From: Clostridiales bacterium
GTDB lineage: Bacteria > Bacillota > Clostridia > Lachnospirales > Lachnospiraceae
Assembly (NCBI GenBank): GCA_018376135.1
Contig: JAHABX010000007.1
Span: 1 to 64,000, forward strand
DNA: 64,000 nucleotides
Reading direction: 5' to 3'
The stretch's first letter is position 1. Each line of letters starts with the position of its first letter. Shown in pieces: positions 24,745-33,133 of this stretch. Position numbers and translations under genes: made by a program. The notes under the pieces were generated by a model. It was not told where the DNA came from, did not search any database, and worked only from the letters and a program-made list of their open reading frames with translations.

Positions 24745-26427
24745 TTAAGCGAAGATCGGCTTTAATGCTTCTGCAAGCTGATCCTTCTGTGCCTGTGCTT
24801 CTGCAAGATCCTTGCCCAGAGTCGTAAAATAGGTCTTGATCTTCGGCTCTGTACCGGACGGACGAACCACCGCCGTCGCACCATTCTCCAGAGAATAGAT
24901 CAGTACATCCGCTGCAGGAAGTCCGGTCTCTTCCGGCTTCTTGTAATCTACAGCCTTCACGATCTTAATGCCTGCAAACTCAGCCGGCGGATTTTCTCTC
25001 AGGCTCTGCATAATGCCAGCCATCTTGTCCATACCGGTAAGACCCGGGAACTCGAAGCTGTCTACCTTATTCAGGTAACGTCCGTACTCTGCATAGATTT
25101 CTTCCATTCTCTGCTTCAGGGAACTTCCGATACTTCTATAATAAGCAGCCATCTCACAGATCAGCATGGAACCGATGACCGCATCCTTGTCACGTACATA
25201 CGGTCCTGCCAGATATCCGTAGCTCTCCTCAAAACCGAAGATAAAGCGGTCTACCTCACCGGCTGCCTCCAGACCTGCGATCTGATCACCGATCCACTTG
25301 AATCCGGTCAGAACATTTCTCATCTCCACGCCATAATGCGCTGCCACAGCGTCTGCCAGCGGAGTAGATACGATAGATTTCACCGCCACTGCCTTCTCAG
25401 GCATGGTTCCCTTCTCAATACGACCTGCGCAGATATAATCCAGAAGAAGAACACCCATCTCGTTACCGCTTACCAGCTCATAGGAACCGTCCGGGCACTT
25501 CATGGCAACGCCTACACGGTCTGCATCCGGGTCAGTTGCAAGCATCAGATCTGCTCCGGTCTCCTCAGCAAGCTTCAATCCCTGTTCCAGTGCCGCAAAA
25601 ATCTCCGGGTTCGGGTAACTGCAGGTCGTAAAATAACCGTTGGGATATTCCTGCTCCGGAACGATGGTAATATCTGTGATACCAATATCCTGCAGAACCT
25701 GAGTGACCGGAACCAGACCGGAACCGTTCAGAGGACTGTATACCAGCTTCAGTCCTGCAGTCTTACACAGACCCGGACGAACCTGACGGGACTCGATTGC
25801 CTCATAGAATGCCTTCTTACAGTCATCGCCCACAAAACGGATCAGTCCCTGCTCCACACCTTCTGCAAAGGAAATGTGCTTTGCACCTTCCAGAACATCC
25901 GTCTTCTGGATCTCGTCATATACGATTGCAGCCGCATCATCAGTCATCTGGCAGCCATCCGGACCATATGCCTTATAGCCATTGTATTTTGCCGGATTAT
26001 GAGATGCAGTTACCATAATACCTGCATTACACTCATAATAACGGGTCGCAAAGGACAATGCCGGTACCGGCATCAGTGCATCATAGATTCTTACCTTGAT
26101 TCCGTTGGCAGCCAGAACGCCTGCTGCCGTCTTGGCAAATACATCACTCTTCAGGCGGCTGTCGTAGCTGATCGCCACTGTCTGATTTCCTCCCTGCGTC
26201 TTCACCCAGTTTGCAAGACCCTGGGTCGCCTGACGTACCACATGAATATTCATACGGTTCGTACCTGCGCCCAACACACCGCGAAGACCTGCGGTTCCAA
26301 ATTTTAATGAGACCGCAAAGCGATCCTTAATCTCTTCGTCATTTCCCTCAATCCTTGCCAGCTCCGGATTCAGATCCGCATCCTCCAGATCCGCAGCAAG
26401 CCAGCGTTTGTAATCATCCTGATACAT
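24745..26427 (-). CDS. phospho-sugar mutase (phosphoglucomutase)
   Basis: A 560-residue alpha-D-phosphohexomutase that probably interconverts glucose 1-phosphate and glucose 6-phosphate, linking glycogen phosphorolysis (glgP here) to glycolysis (pgi, pyk here). The phosphoserine loop TASHNP, metal-binding DPDADRVG, sugar-binding GFEESYG and phosphate-binding RPSGTEPKIK are all visible. The length fits the PgcA/phosphomannomutase-like group. The start at 26427 has AGGAG 8 bases upstream; a GTG nine bases further up is less likely. It is monocistronic, with promoter and terminator. Confidence 0.93.
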   Translation of the reverse strand: MYQDDYKRWLAADLEDADLNPELARIEGNDEEIKDRFAVSLKFGTAGLRGVLGAGTNRMNIHVVRQATQGLANWVKTQGGNQTVAISYDSRLKSDVFAKTAAGVLAANGIKVRIYDALMPVPALSFATRYYECNAGIMVTASHNPAKYNGYKAYGPDGCQMTDDAAAIVYDEIQKTDVLEGAKHISFAEGVEQGLIRFVGDDCKKAFYEAIESRQVRPGLCKTAGLKLVYSPLNGSGLVPVTQVLQDIGITDITIVPEQEYPNGYFTTCSYPNPEIFAALEQGLKLAEETGADLMLATDPDADRVGVAMKCPDGSYELVSGNEMGVLLLDYICAGRIEKGTMPEKAVAVKSIVSTPLADAVAAHYGVEMRNVLTGFKWIGDQIAGLEAAGEVDRFIFGFEESYGYLAGPYVRDKDAVIGSMLICEMAAYYRSIGSSLKQRMEEIYAEYGRYLNKVDSFEFPGLTGMDKMAGIMQSLRENPPAEFAGIKIVKAVDYKKPEETGLPAADVLIYSLENGATAVVRPSGTEPKIKTYFTTLGKDLAEAQAQKDQLAEALKPIFA

Positions 26428-26489
26428 TTTGACCACTCCTGTTCAGATTATTTTTAAAATTTTGTGCATATTTACAAAATCCTAACTAT

Positions 26490-26518
26490 AACATACCTCT
26501 TTTATGCACATCTGTCAA
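26490..26518 (-). promoter_or_regulatory. promoter of the phosphoglucomutase gene
   Basis: On the minus strand TTGACA (26513-26518), a 17-bp spacer and TATGTT (26490-26495). Confidence 0.6.
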
Positions 26519-26538
26519 TAAAATTGTATACACCGCGA

Positions 26539-26820
26539 TCACATTCCATGGTGTTCCATGGGAACGATTTTCAACTTATATCCCATAGGGACCAACAGCT
26601 TCAGAATACTGTCTACTCTCGGGGAGTGGGATGCTCTCTCCAGTCTTGCAATGAGCGGCTGCTGCACATGGCAGAGCTCTGCCAATTGTGCCTGCGTCAG
26701 CCCCTTTTCCTCACGTATATGGATAATTGTACGGATTAATTCCTTTTGCAGTTCAATTGCTGCTTTATCCTCCTCCGTCAGATCAAACGTCTGACGCACC
26801 TCTTTCCATGTCTTTTCCAT
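26539..26820 (-). CDS. XRE-family helix-turn-helix regulator
   Basis: A 93-residue DNA-binding protein with one Cro/C1-type helix-turn-helix (LTQAQLAELCHVQQPLIARLE, about residues 45-66) and a short C-terminal strand MGYKLKIVPM. That layout resembles HigA-type antitoxins. No toxin gene is seen beside it: the 270 bp upstream are AT-rich and noncoding. It may be an orphan antitoxin or a simple repressor. The start at 26820 has AAGGAAG 7 bases upstream. Palindromic sequences at 26870-26885 (ATAACATATTCGTTAT) and 26961-26972 (GTTATATATAAC) upstream could be operators. Confidence 0.72.
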   Translation of the reverse strand: MEKTWKEVRQTFDLTEEDKAAIELQKELIRTIIHIREEKGLTQAQLAELCHVQQPLIARLERASHSPRVDSILKLLVPMGYKLKIVPMEHHGM

Positions 26821-27091
26821 TTTTATACTTCCTTTCCATAAAAATAATTTTATACATTCCCCCTCTTTTATAACATATTCGTTATATTCTGTGCAATACA
26901 CAGATATTTAATTAAATTCTAAATTGTCAGGAAATATTCGTGAAATACGAAACGATATGTGTTATATATAACGACGATATGTATTTGTAATACCAGTCTA
27001 TTTAAAGTCTGTCAATGAAAAGGTTTTTTCCATTTCTTATCTGCCATATCTCATCTTCTTTTGCAGATACTTATCTTGGAGGTGCGAACAG

Positions 27092-28060
27092 ATGAATCCA
27101 CAGATCAAGCTTTATTTTCAAAAAACAGCGATCCTTTTGGCAGTATATGCAGTGCTGCGATACCTGCTTCCCATAGTCCTGCCCTTTTTTCTTGCCTGGC
27201 TGACTGTCTGCCTTCTGTCCGTTCTCCACAGAAAGCTCCACATCCGGCTGCTGCCTCTGTCTGTACTGTATCTTTTTCTGATTCTCGGTCTTGCCGGTGT
27301 CGCGGTGGTGTGCTGCTGCTGTCTTCTGTATGAGCCATGCCAGGATCTGATCCCCCTCTGCATGGACTACCTGGAACGTTTTTCGGAATATCTCTCCGTG
27401 CCGCTGCAGGCTCTGTCCGGGTATGTTTCAAGCGCCATGCCATCCGCGCTTGCCTGCCTGTTCGGTATCTTTCTGTACATCCTGTCCACCATGCTCTTCG
27501 CCAAAGACTGGGAACGTTTTTGCCTTCTGTTAGAAAAGCTCCCCTTTTCCGCCCCTGTTTCCCGTGCCGGAAAAAGAATCACCCAGTCCTTAAAGGGCTG
27601 GGTGAAGGCACAGTGCCGTATCATACTTGTCATAACCATAGAATGTGCCGTGGGTTATTACCTGCTTAACATTCCCGGATTTCTTTTCTGGGCTGTGCTG
27701 ACCGGCATCGTAGATGCCCTCCCGGTCTTTGGAACCGGAACCATCTTCCTTCCATGGATCGCTCTCGTCCTTTTGCAGAGACATGTTTCCTTTGCTCTCT
27801 GGCTTGCGCTCCTCTACCTGCTGACCTGGCTTACCAGAGAACTTCTGGAGCCAAAGCTTCTGGGAGACGGTCTGGGGCTTCTGCCGGTCTGCTTCCTCAT
27901 GTCCGTCGCCATCGGACTTCGGCTCTTCGGTATCCTGGGATTATTTGCCGGTCCCTTCGGCGTCCTGCTTATCCGGGAATTATGGGCGGAACTGGAAAAC
28001 CCGGCTCCACCTGAAAGGTCATGGGCTTCTTCGTCCGGGGATGAAGAAAGGTCGTCTTAA
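27092..28060 (+). CDS. AI-2E/YtvI-family membrane protein
   Basis: A 322-residue polytopic membrane protein of the AI-2E transporter family, which includes the sporulation protein YtvI. Seven or eight hydrophobic segments are visible, along with the family signature GIVDALPVFGTGTIFLPW near residue 210 and RELLEPKLLGDGLGLLP. The substrate is unknown: relatives act as Na+/H+ antiporters or have been linked to AI-2 export. GGAGG lies 8-9 bases upstream of the ATG. The last 30 codons overlap the end of the convergent pseudouridine synthase gene by 92 bp, and the tail is hydrophilic and low in complexity. Confidence 0.82.
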   Translation: MNPQIKLYFQKTAILLAVYAVLRYLLPIVLPFFLAWLTVCLLSVLHRKLHIRLLPLSVLYLFLILGLAGVAVVCCCCLLYEPCQDLIPLCMDYLERFSEYLSVPLQALSGYVSSAMPSALACLFGIFLYILSTMLFAKDWERFCLLLEKLPFSAPVSRAGKRITQSLKGWVKAQCRIILVITIECAVGYYLLNIPGFLFWAVLTGIVDALPVFGTGTIFLPWIALVLLQRHVSFALWLALLYLLTWLTRELLEPKLLGDGLGLLPVCFLMSVAIGLRLFGILGLFAGPFGVLLIRELWAELENPAPPERSWASSSGDEERSS

Positions 28061-28643
28061 AAGAACATAGTGCCAGCCGCACAAAGCCTGCGTCTGCTTT
28101 GCCGTACTTGGTGTCACCCACGATCGGCGCACCCGCATGGGCAAGCTGCACCCGAATCTGATGATGCCGTCCGGTCATCAGACGGATCTCCAAAAGACTT
28201 CGATCCTCCCATTCCTGCAGCACCCGGTACCAAAGCTCACTGCGCTTCGCCTCCGGCGAATCCGGCGCCGCCACTTCAGACCGGTTGGTCCGTCCGTCCT
28301 TTACCAGATAATCCACCAATACCCCCTCCTTTTCCGGGAGTTTTCCACAGACCAGCGCCTGATACCACTTTTCCATGTGGACATGATCGCTGACCTGACG
28401 ATTCAGCTCCGCCGTCGCCTTCTGATTTCTTCCAATCAGAAGAATGCCTTCCACCGGCTGATCCAGACGATTCACCAGACCCAGAAAGGGATTTCTCTCT
28501 CCACGCTCCATAAGCTCATTCCGAAGCTGGCTCATAAGATCCGGCACAGATGGACGGGCGCTCTGGGTTGCGAGCCCGGATGGCTTACAGACCACCAGTA
28601 CATCCTTATCCTCATATAAAATCCTGTATTTTTTCACTGCCAT
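27969..28643 (-). CDS. RluA-family pseudouridine synthase
   Basis: A 224-residue enzyme that isomerises uridine to pseudouridine in rRNA or tRNA. The active-site motif is NRLDQPVEGILL, with catalytic Asp. A further family motif, TGRHHQIRVQLAHAGAPIVGD, appears near residue 165. There is no N-terminal S4 domain. The target position is unknown. The start at 28643 has AAAGGAA upstream; the longer frame to 28712 runs through the pgi terminator. It overlaps the convergent AI-2E gene by 92 bp at the 3' end. Confidence 0.9.
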   Translation of the reverse strand: MAVKKYRILYEDKDVLVVCKPSGLATQSARPSVPDLMSQLRNELMERGERNPFLGLVNRLDQPVEGILLIGRNQKATAELNRQVSDHVHMEKWYQALVCGKLPEKEGVLVDYLVKDGRTNRSEVAAPDSPEAKRSELWYRVLQEWEDRSLLEIRLMTGRHHQIRVQLAHAGAPIVGDTKYGKADAGFVRLALCSFKTTFLHPRTKKPMTFQVEPGFPVPPIIPG

Positions 28644-28670
28644 ATATGGTTCCTTTCGGTAGCACTCAGG

Positions 28671-28700
28671 AAAAAAGGGCGCCGCCGTCCGGCGACACCC
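28671..28700 (-). terminator. terminator of pgi
   Basis: On the minus strand a GC-rich stem (GGTGTCGCCG with CGGCGGCGCC, imperfect) is followed by CTTTTTT. Confidence 0.75.
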
Positions 28701-28736
28701 CCTCTCACGCATTCATAAAATAACGGTTCAAATCCC

Positions 28737-30083
28737 TTACAGTCTCTTCAGCAGCTCTTCTCTCTCTGTCTCATATCCCGGTTTGCCAAGCAGCGCAAAC
28801 ATATTTTTCTTGTAGCTCTCCACGCCCGGCTGATTGAACGGATTCACGCCCAGCATATATCCGCTGACACCGCATGCAAACTCAAACAGATAGAACAACT
28901 GTCCAAGATAGAACTCGTCCTGCTTCGGAATCCGGATCATCAGGTTCGGCACACTGCCATCCGTATGTGCAAGAATCGTTCCGTTCATTGCACTCTTATT
29001 GATGAAATCCACATTCTTGCCTGCCAGATAGTTCAGACCGTCCAGATCTACCGGCTCTTTGCCCATGATGATCTCCTGCTCGCACTCTTCCACTTCAAGA
29101 ACTGTCTCGAACATGATCCTTGCGCCGTCCTGAATGAACTGCCCCATAGAATGAAGATCTGTCGTCAGGTCAACGGAAGCCGGGAAAATACCCTTCTGAT
29201 CCTTACCCTCGGACTCTCCGTAAAGCTGCTTCCACCACTCCGAGATATAATGAAGGCTTGGCTCATAATTTGCCAGGATCTCTGTGGATTTACCCTTGCG
29301 ATGAAGGATATTACGGATTGCCGCATATTTTACCGCATCATTTTCTTCAAATGGTGCATTCAGCGCCAGCTCTCTTCCGCTTGCAGCACCCTCCATTAAT
29401 TTCACAATATCTGCACCGCTGACAGCGATCGGAAGCAGTCCCACTGCAGTCAGCACGGAGAAACGTCCTCCCACATCATCCGGCACAACAAAGCTCTCAT
29501 AGCCTTCCTCTGTCGCCAGATTCTTAAGCGCTCCTCTTGCTTTATCCGTAGTCGCATAGATTCTCTTTGCAGCCTCTTCCTTGCCGTACTTCTTCTCCAG
29601 CAGCTCCTTGAATACGCGGAACGCGATTGCCGGCTCTGTGGTCGTACCGGATTTGGAGATCATATTGATAGAGAAATCACGATCGCCAACTACCTCGATC
29701 AGGTGGCTGATGTAACGGGTAGAAATACTGTTGCCCACAAAATAGATCTCCGGAGTCTTGCGGATCTCCCTGGACACATTATTGTAAAAGCTGTGTCTCA
29801 GAAATTCAATTGCCGCCCGCGCTCCAAGATAAGAGCCTCCGATACCGATGACCAGCAGTACCTCAGAATCACTCTTGATCTTCTCGGCTGCCTTCTGGAT
29901 CCTTGCAAACTCTTCCTTGTCATAGTCCACTGGAAGATCGACCCAGCCAAGAAAATCATTGCCTGCTCCGCTCTTCTTCACGAGAACATCCTTTGCTGCT
30001 TCCGCCTGCGCTTCCATGCTCTTCACTTCATCCGCACGAATAAACTGTGCCGCTTTTGAATAGTCAAACGTAACTTTTGCCAT
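28737..30083 (-). CDS. pgi: glucose-6-phosphate isomerase
   Basis: A 448-residue glycolytic enzyme that interconverts glucose 6-phosphate and fructose 6-phosphate. The length is that of the short Gram-positive type. The phosphate-binding GIGGSYLGARA, the signature SKSGTTTEPAIAF, and GRFSVLTAVGLLP are visible, and the C-terminal FACGVSGYMLGVNPFNQPGVE contains catalytic residues. It forms a functional set with pyk and the phosphoglucomutase in this window, though not an operon. A terminator follows. Confidence 0.97.
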   Translation of the reverse strand: MAKVTFDYSKAAQFIRADEVKSMEAQAEAAKDVLVKKSGAGNDFLGWVDLPVDYDKEEFARIQKAAEKIKSDSEVLLVIGIGGSYLGARAAIEFLRHSFYNNVSREIRKTPEIYFVGNSISTRYISHLIEVVGDRDFSINMISKSGTTTEPAIAFRVFKELLEKKYGKEEAAKRIYATTDKARGALKNLATEEGYESFVVPDDVGGRFSVLTAVGLLPIAVSGADIVKLMEGAASGRELALNAPFEENDAVKYAAIRNILHRKGKSTEILANYEPSLHYISEWWKQLYGESEGKDQKGIFPASVDLTTDLHSMGQFIQDGARIMFETVLEVEECEQEIIMGKEPVDLDGLNYLAGKNVDFINKSAMNGTILAHTDGSVPNLMIRIPKQDEFYLGQLFYLFEFACGVSGYMLGVNPFNQPGVESYKKNMFALLGKPGYETEREELLKRL

Positions 30084-30155
30084 AGTATGTATACTCCCTT
30101 TCTATTCGGTTTTCACCCGCATATAAGAATATTGTAGCCTGTGGCACAGTAAAAA

Positions 30156-30881
30156 TCAAGTGGACGAGCCCAAAAAGTCCGAAAGAACCTCCTGAAATAT
30201 CTGCTCCTCTTCCTTCTTGAGCAAAGAACCCCTGTCCTTCTTTCCGCCTCCGGTCTTCATATCTGCTGCCGGCACCTTCTGCACCGCTCCCGACTCCGTA
30301 TCCGCCTGCTTAATCGCTCCTGCCTCCTCCGCTTTTTCTGCCGCAGCAGCCTCTTCCGCCTCAAATCCCTCATAAATATGTATCTGTCTCGGATACAGGG
30401 TATTGGACACATAATCCAGCAGACATATCTGCGCCCGCTCCCACAGACTGTCCGTTTCAAACCAAAGCACGGCAATCCGTACCACAACTGCCGCTGTTGC
30501 CGCCGCCAGGAAACGATTCAGACAGAAAAGATCCCCATACCCCAGATATCGCAGCACCATGGCTTCCACAAAACCAACTCCAAGAATGATGCCTGTCCAC
30601 CGCTCCGGCAGACGCCGCCATCTGCCCAGGCGAACCCCCAGCCTTCGCTCCTGGCACAGATATTTCTGCACAAATACCGGGATATCATAGATCCCCACAT
30701 TTACCTCGTAGCTCTTCTCGAATTTCAGCGTCATCGCCCTGAGCATCTTTCCCTTTCCGTTGCTGCCAAGCGCCGCCTCCTTACAAAGTCCTCCAAACAG
30801 TATTCTCCGTACCAGCGTGAGCAACAGCCCCCAGCATCCCAGCACCAGATATTCTCCGTAGTAAAGCCATGCATCATACAT
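30156..30881 (-). CDS. uncharacterised membrane protein
   Basis: A 241-residue protein I do not recognise. There are probably three membrane segments (about 8-29, 95-114 and 122-142). A basic cytoplasmic loop lies between the first two, and from about residue 172 there is a long Ala/Glu/Lys-rich, low-complexity C-terminal region that is likely cytoplasmic and partly coiled. There are no catalytic motifs. AAAGGAGG precedes the ATG at 30881 but is the 3' arm of a hairpin (30890-30941). It lies upstream of pgi by 72 bp on the same strand. Confidence 0.65.
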   Translation of the reverse strand: MYDAWLYYGEYLVLGCWGLLLTLVRRILFGGLCKEAALGSNGKGKMLRAMTLKFEKSYEVNVGIYDIPVFVQKYLCQERRLGVRLGRWRRLPERWTGIILGVGFVEAMVLRYLGYGDLFCLNRFLAAATAAVVVRIAVLWFETDSLWERAQICLLDYVSNTLYPRQIHIYEGFEAEEAAAAEKAEEAGAIKQADTESGAVQKVPAADMKTGGGKKDRGSLLKKEEEQIFQEVLSDFLGSST

Positions 30882-30889
30882 ATAAAAAC

Positions 30890-30941
30890 GCCTCCTTTTT
30901 TGGATAATCCAAGTATACCAGACTATCCCTGTAAAGGAGGC
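30890..30941 (-). promoter_or_regulatory. hairpin burying the ribosome site of the 30156-30881 gene
   Basis: On the minus strand GCCTCCTTT (30933-30941) pairs perfectly with AAAGGAGGC (30890-30898), with an inner GGATA/TATCC stem. GTTTTTAT follows, so it could also terminate transcription. Confidence 0.7.
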
Positions 30942-31062
30942 ATATCTTATCGACCAGATTCGGCAATTTCATAACGGCAGGCGGTTGTCCCTCACCAGAG
31001 GGACTGTGACCCTCTGATTACATAGAAATCCGAACGGAAATCAAAAATAAGGAGGGATTGCC

Positions 31063-31182
31063 ATGATTACTATGGAAGGTCTGATTGCTGTGTTAAGTCT
31101 ATGCTTAACCGCTTTTGGACTCGCCTATACCATCCTGCGGACAAAATTCTCCACCAGTGCCACACTGTGTGCAATTGCCTGA
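31063..31182 (+). CDS. putative holin-like type I toxin peptide, 3' end fused into mtnN antisense
   Basis: A 39-codon frame beginning MITMEGLIAVLSLCLTAFG, then LAYTILRTK: one hydrophobic helix with a basic end, like the short type I toxins annotated as putative holin-like toxins. A strong GGAGGG lies 6 bases upstream. The leader (about 30975-31062) shares its design with the toxin at 39224: an AACGGCAGGCGGTT block, a CAGAGGG/CCCTCTG hairpin and a GGAGGG ribosome site. The last 19 codons lie antisense to the 3' end of mtnN, and no antisense promoter or terminator pair is visible. It therefore looks like a truncated relic or a toxin without its antitoxin. Confidence 0.6.
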   Translation: MITMEGLIAVLSLCLTAFGLAYTILRTKFSTSATLCAIA

Positions 31183-31829
31183 CGCTCAAAGGTCGGATAA
31201 TCCACCGTCGCACTGTCATCTGCCTTATCAGAGATCGCACGGATAATAACAAACGGAATGTGGTTCAGGTACGCCGCCTGCGCGATCGCCGCACCTTCCA
31301 TCTCGGTGCACATACCACCGAATAACCGAGTGATCCGATCCTTTACTCCACGGTCAGAGATAAACTGATCCCCGCTCACGACCCTTCCGGTAAATACCTG
31401 AATCTCCGGCACTGCTTCCTCACATGCCGCCTTCGCAGCCTCCAGAAGTCTCTGATCCGCAGCAAAACAGCTGGTCTCCATTCTCGGAATCACACCCAGC
31501 TCATATCCAAAACCAGTGGCATCTACATCATGCTGCAGTGCATCTGTGGAAATAACGATATCTCCAATATTGATCTCTGCCATTAAAGATCCGGCAATTC
31601 CGGTATTGATCACTGCATCCACCTGAAAAACATCCGCAAGGATCTGTGTACAGATTCCTGCATTCACCTTACCGATTCCGCTGCGCACGATCACCACGTC
31701 CATGCCGCCCAGCTTACCCGAATAAAAATCCATGGATGCTTTCTGAAGCTTCTCCGGATTCTCAAGCTTCCCGCGAAGTGCAGATACCTCCTCTTCCATT
31801 GCTCCAATAATACCTATCCTCTTTATCAT
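31125..31829 (-). CDS. mtnN: 5'-methylthioadenosine/S-adenosylhomocysteine nucleosidase
   Basis: A 234-residue enzyme that cleaves adenine from MTA and SAH, recycling methionine and forming the AI-2 precursor. The N-terminal IGIIGAMEEEVSALR with the active-site Glu, RSGIGKVNAG, NTGIAGSL, and the end MEGAAIAQAAYLNHIPFVIIRAISD with the catalytic Asp are diagnostic. The start at 31829 has GGAGG upstream; the longer frame to 31865 has none. The 3' end overlaps a small toxin-like ORF on the other strand by 58 bp. Confidence 0.95.
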   Translation of the reverse strand: MIKRIGIIGAMEEEVSALRGKLENPEKLQKASMDFYSGKLGGMDVVIVRSGIGKVNAGICTQILADVFQVDAVINTGIAGSLMAEINIGDIVISTDALQHDVDATGFGYELGVIPRMETSCFAADQRLLEAAKAACEEAVPEIQVFTGRVVSGDQFISDRGVKDRITRLFGGMCTEMEGAAIAQAAYLNHIPFVIIRAISDKADDSATVDYPTFERQAIAHSVALVENFVRRMV

Positions 31830-32019
31830 TTCACAGACCTCCATCCATTTTTTCAAGTTATACATCCACGCAGTCCCGCACTTCGTGCTCCCACAGCTTT
31901 CAACGGAACTTTCATAATAAGTATATCGAACTTTCCTTCATTTGGCTAGAAAAAACAAACTTTTTCTGCTATACTGATTCTGCAAATTAAGATACAGCTA
32001 TCCAAAGGAGGTAAGATAA

Positions 32020-32268
32020 ATGGTATATAAGACCAAAGGAACCTGTTCTCAGGCAATTGATGTGGAAGCTGAAAACGGCATCATCACTTCCGTCCGGTTC
32101 GTCGGCGGCTGCGCCGGAAATACAGACGGCATCTCCAGACTTGTAAAAGGCATGAAGGTAGACGATGTCATCACCCTTCTGGAAGGGACCACCTGCGGCA
32201 TGCGCCCCACTTCCTGTCCGGATCAGCTTGCCAAAGCCCTGAAGCAGCTCAAGACCAGTCAGGCATAA
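32020..32268 (+). CDS. TIGR03905-family TSCPD-domain protein
   Basis: An 82-residue protein of the TIGR03905 group of TSCPD-domain proteins. The core VRFVGGCAGNTDGISRLV and the Cys-containing TSCPDQLAKAL near the end are diagnostic. TSCPD domains also form the C-terminus of some ribonucleotide reductases, where they bind metal through cysteines. The role of the stand-alone form is unknown. AAAGGAGG precedes the ATG. It is monocistronic, with a strong terminator at 32283-32338. Confidence 0.88.
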   Translation: MVYKTKGTCSQAIDVEAENGIITSVRFVGGCAGNTDGISRLVKGMKVDDVITLLEGTTCGMRPTSCPDQLAKALKQLKTSQA

Positions 32269-32282
32269 ATTCAGCATCTTTA

Positions 32283-32338
32283 TAAAAAGGAGGAACCCTC
32301 CCTGAGCCACATGGCTTTCGGGAAGGTTCCTCCTTTTT
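32283..32338 (+). terminator. terminator of the TSCPD gene
   Basis: AAAAAGGAGGAACC pairs with GGTTCCTCCTTTTTT, with an inner GAGCCA/TGGCT-type pairing. Confidence 0.92.
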
Positions 32339-32572
32339 TGTGTGAGCTTTGATTTTTGTAAACTTTGTTCGTATACTGCTGGAAACCAATATCATGGTTT
32401 ATTCTTTTTGTATTTTTTTGTTTACTTAAATCTTGTTTTGTTTTTTTGGATTCGGTTTGAATCCGGTTCCATATTCAGTTTTTCTTCAGTATTAAATTTT
32501 TTTGCCAGATTTTGTTTACTGCGTCAGTTTGTTACCGTTTCTTTAGATTGTCAGGATGCTGTTAAACAATCA
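32339..32572. other. AT-rich intergenic stretch with no gene
   Basis: This stretch is very T-rich on the plus strand, between the TSCPD terminator and the secreted-protein gene. I see no ORF, tRNA or clear hairpin in it. Confidence 0.6.
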
Positions 32573-33061
32573 TCAATTAAATAATAATGCATCGGAATAA
32601 GTCGTTGTCGACTCTACCTTATCACCCTCAGTTACTGTGTGTACACCTGTTACACTATAGTATTTGTTCTTTGTCACTCTGTAGGAACCGCTGCTTGCTG
32701 TTGCAACCGAATCCTCGTTGGTAATTCCTGTCCAGTAATCAATGGTTCCCCAGCCTCCGGTTCCTGTATCACTCTGATCCAGATAGATCCTTACATACAC
32801 CCGGTCACAGCTTTTCTGCGCGAGCGTATTTCCGGTGCAAATGGCATGGGTGGAATCATCCTTTTTCAGTTTTGCGGTTCCAGATTTCAAATAGGACCCC
32901 CTGCTGATTCCGTACCAGGTATCCTGTGCCTGATCCTCCTGTACATCGTACACGTGGTATCCAGCAGGGGTCACTTCCTCCGCGCATACGGTCAGACCAG
33001 ATCCGAGCATCAGTATTCCTGCCAGAGCAAAGGCTCCTTTTGTCTTCCAAGTCCTTTTCAT
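32573..33061 (-). CDS. secreted protein resembling DUF6147
   Basis: A 162-residue exported protein. A typical signal peptide (MKRTWKTKGAFALAGILMLG, then the end VCA at about residue 27) is followed by a small beta-rich domain with YHVYDVQEDQAQDTWYGISR, a Cys pair and SGSYRVTKNKYYSVTGVH. It resembles the DUF6147 family of Lachnospiraceae as I remember it; no function is known to me. AGGAGGAAGG precedes the ATG. It lies 72 bp downstream of a DUF4367-type membrane protein gene on the same strand and is probably co-transcribed. Confidence 0.7.
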   Translation of the reverse strand: MKRTWKTKGAFALAGILMLGSGLTVCAEEVTPAGYHVYDVQEDQAQDTWYGISRGSYLKSGTAKLKKDDSTHAICTGNTLAQKSCDRVYVRIYLDQSDTGTGGWGTIDYWTGITNEDSVATASSGSYRVTKNKYYSVTGVHTVTEGDKVESTTTYSDALLFN

Positions 33062-33133
33062 AACCTTCCTCCTTTCGTTCGTATTTGTAGGCCTACAATA
33101 TATAAACGATTGAAACTCCAATTATTCACAATT

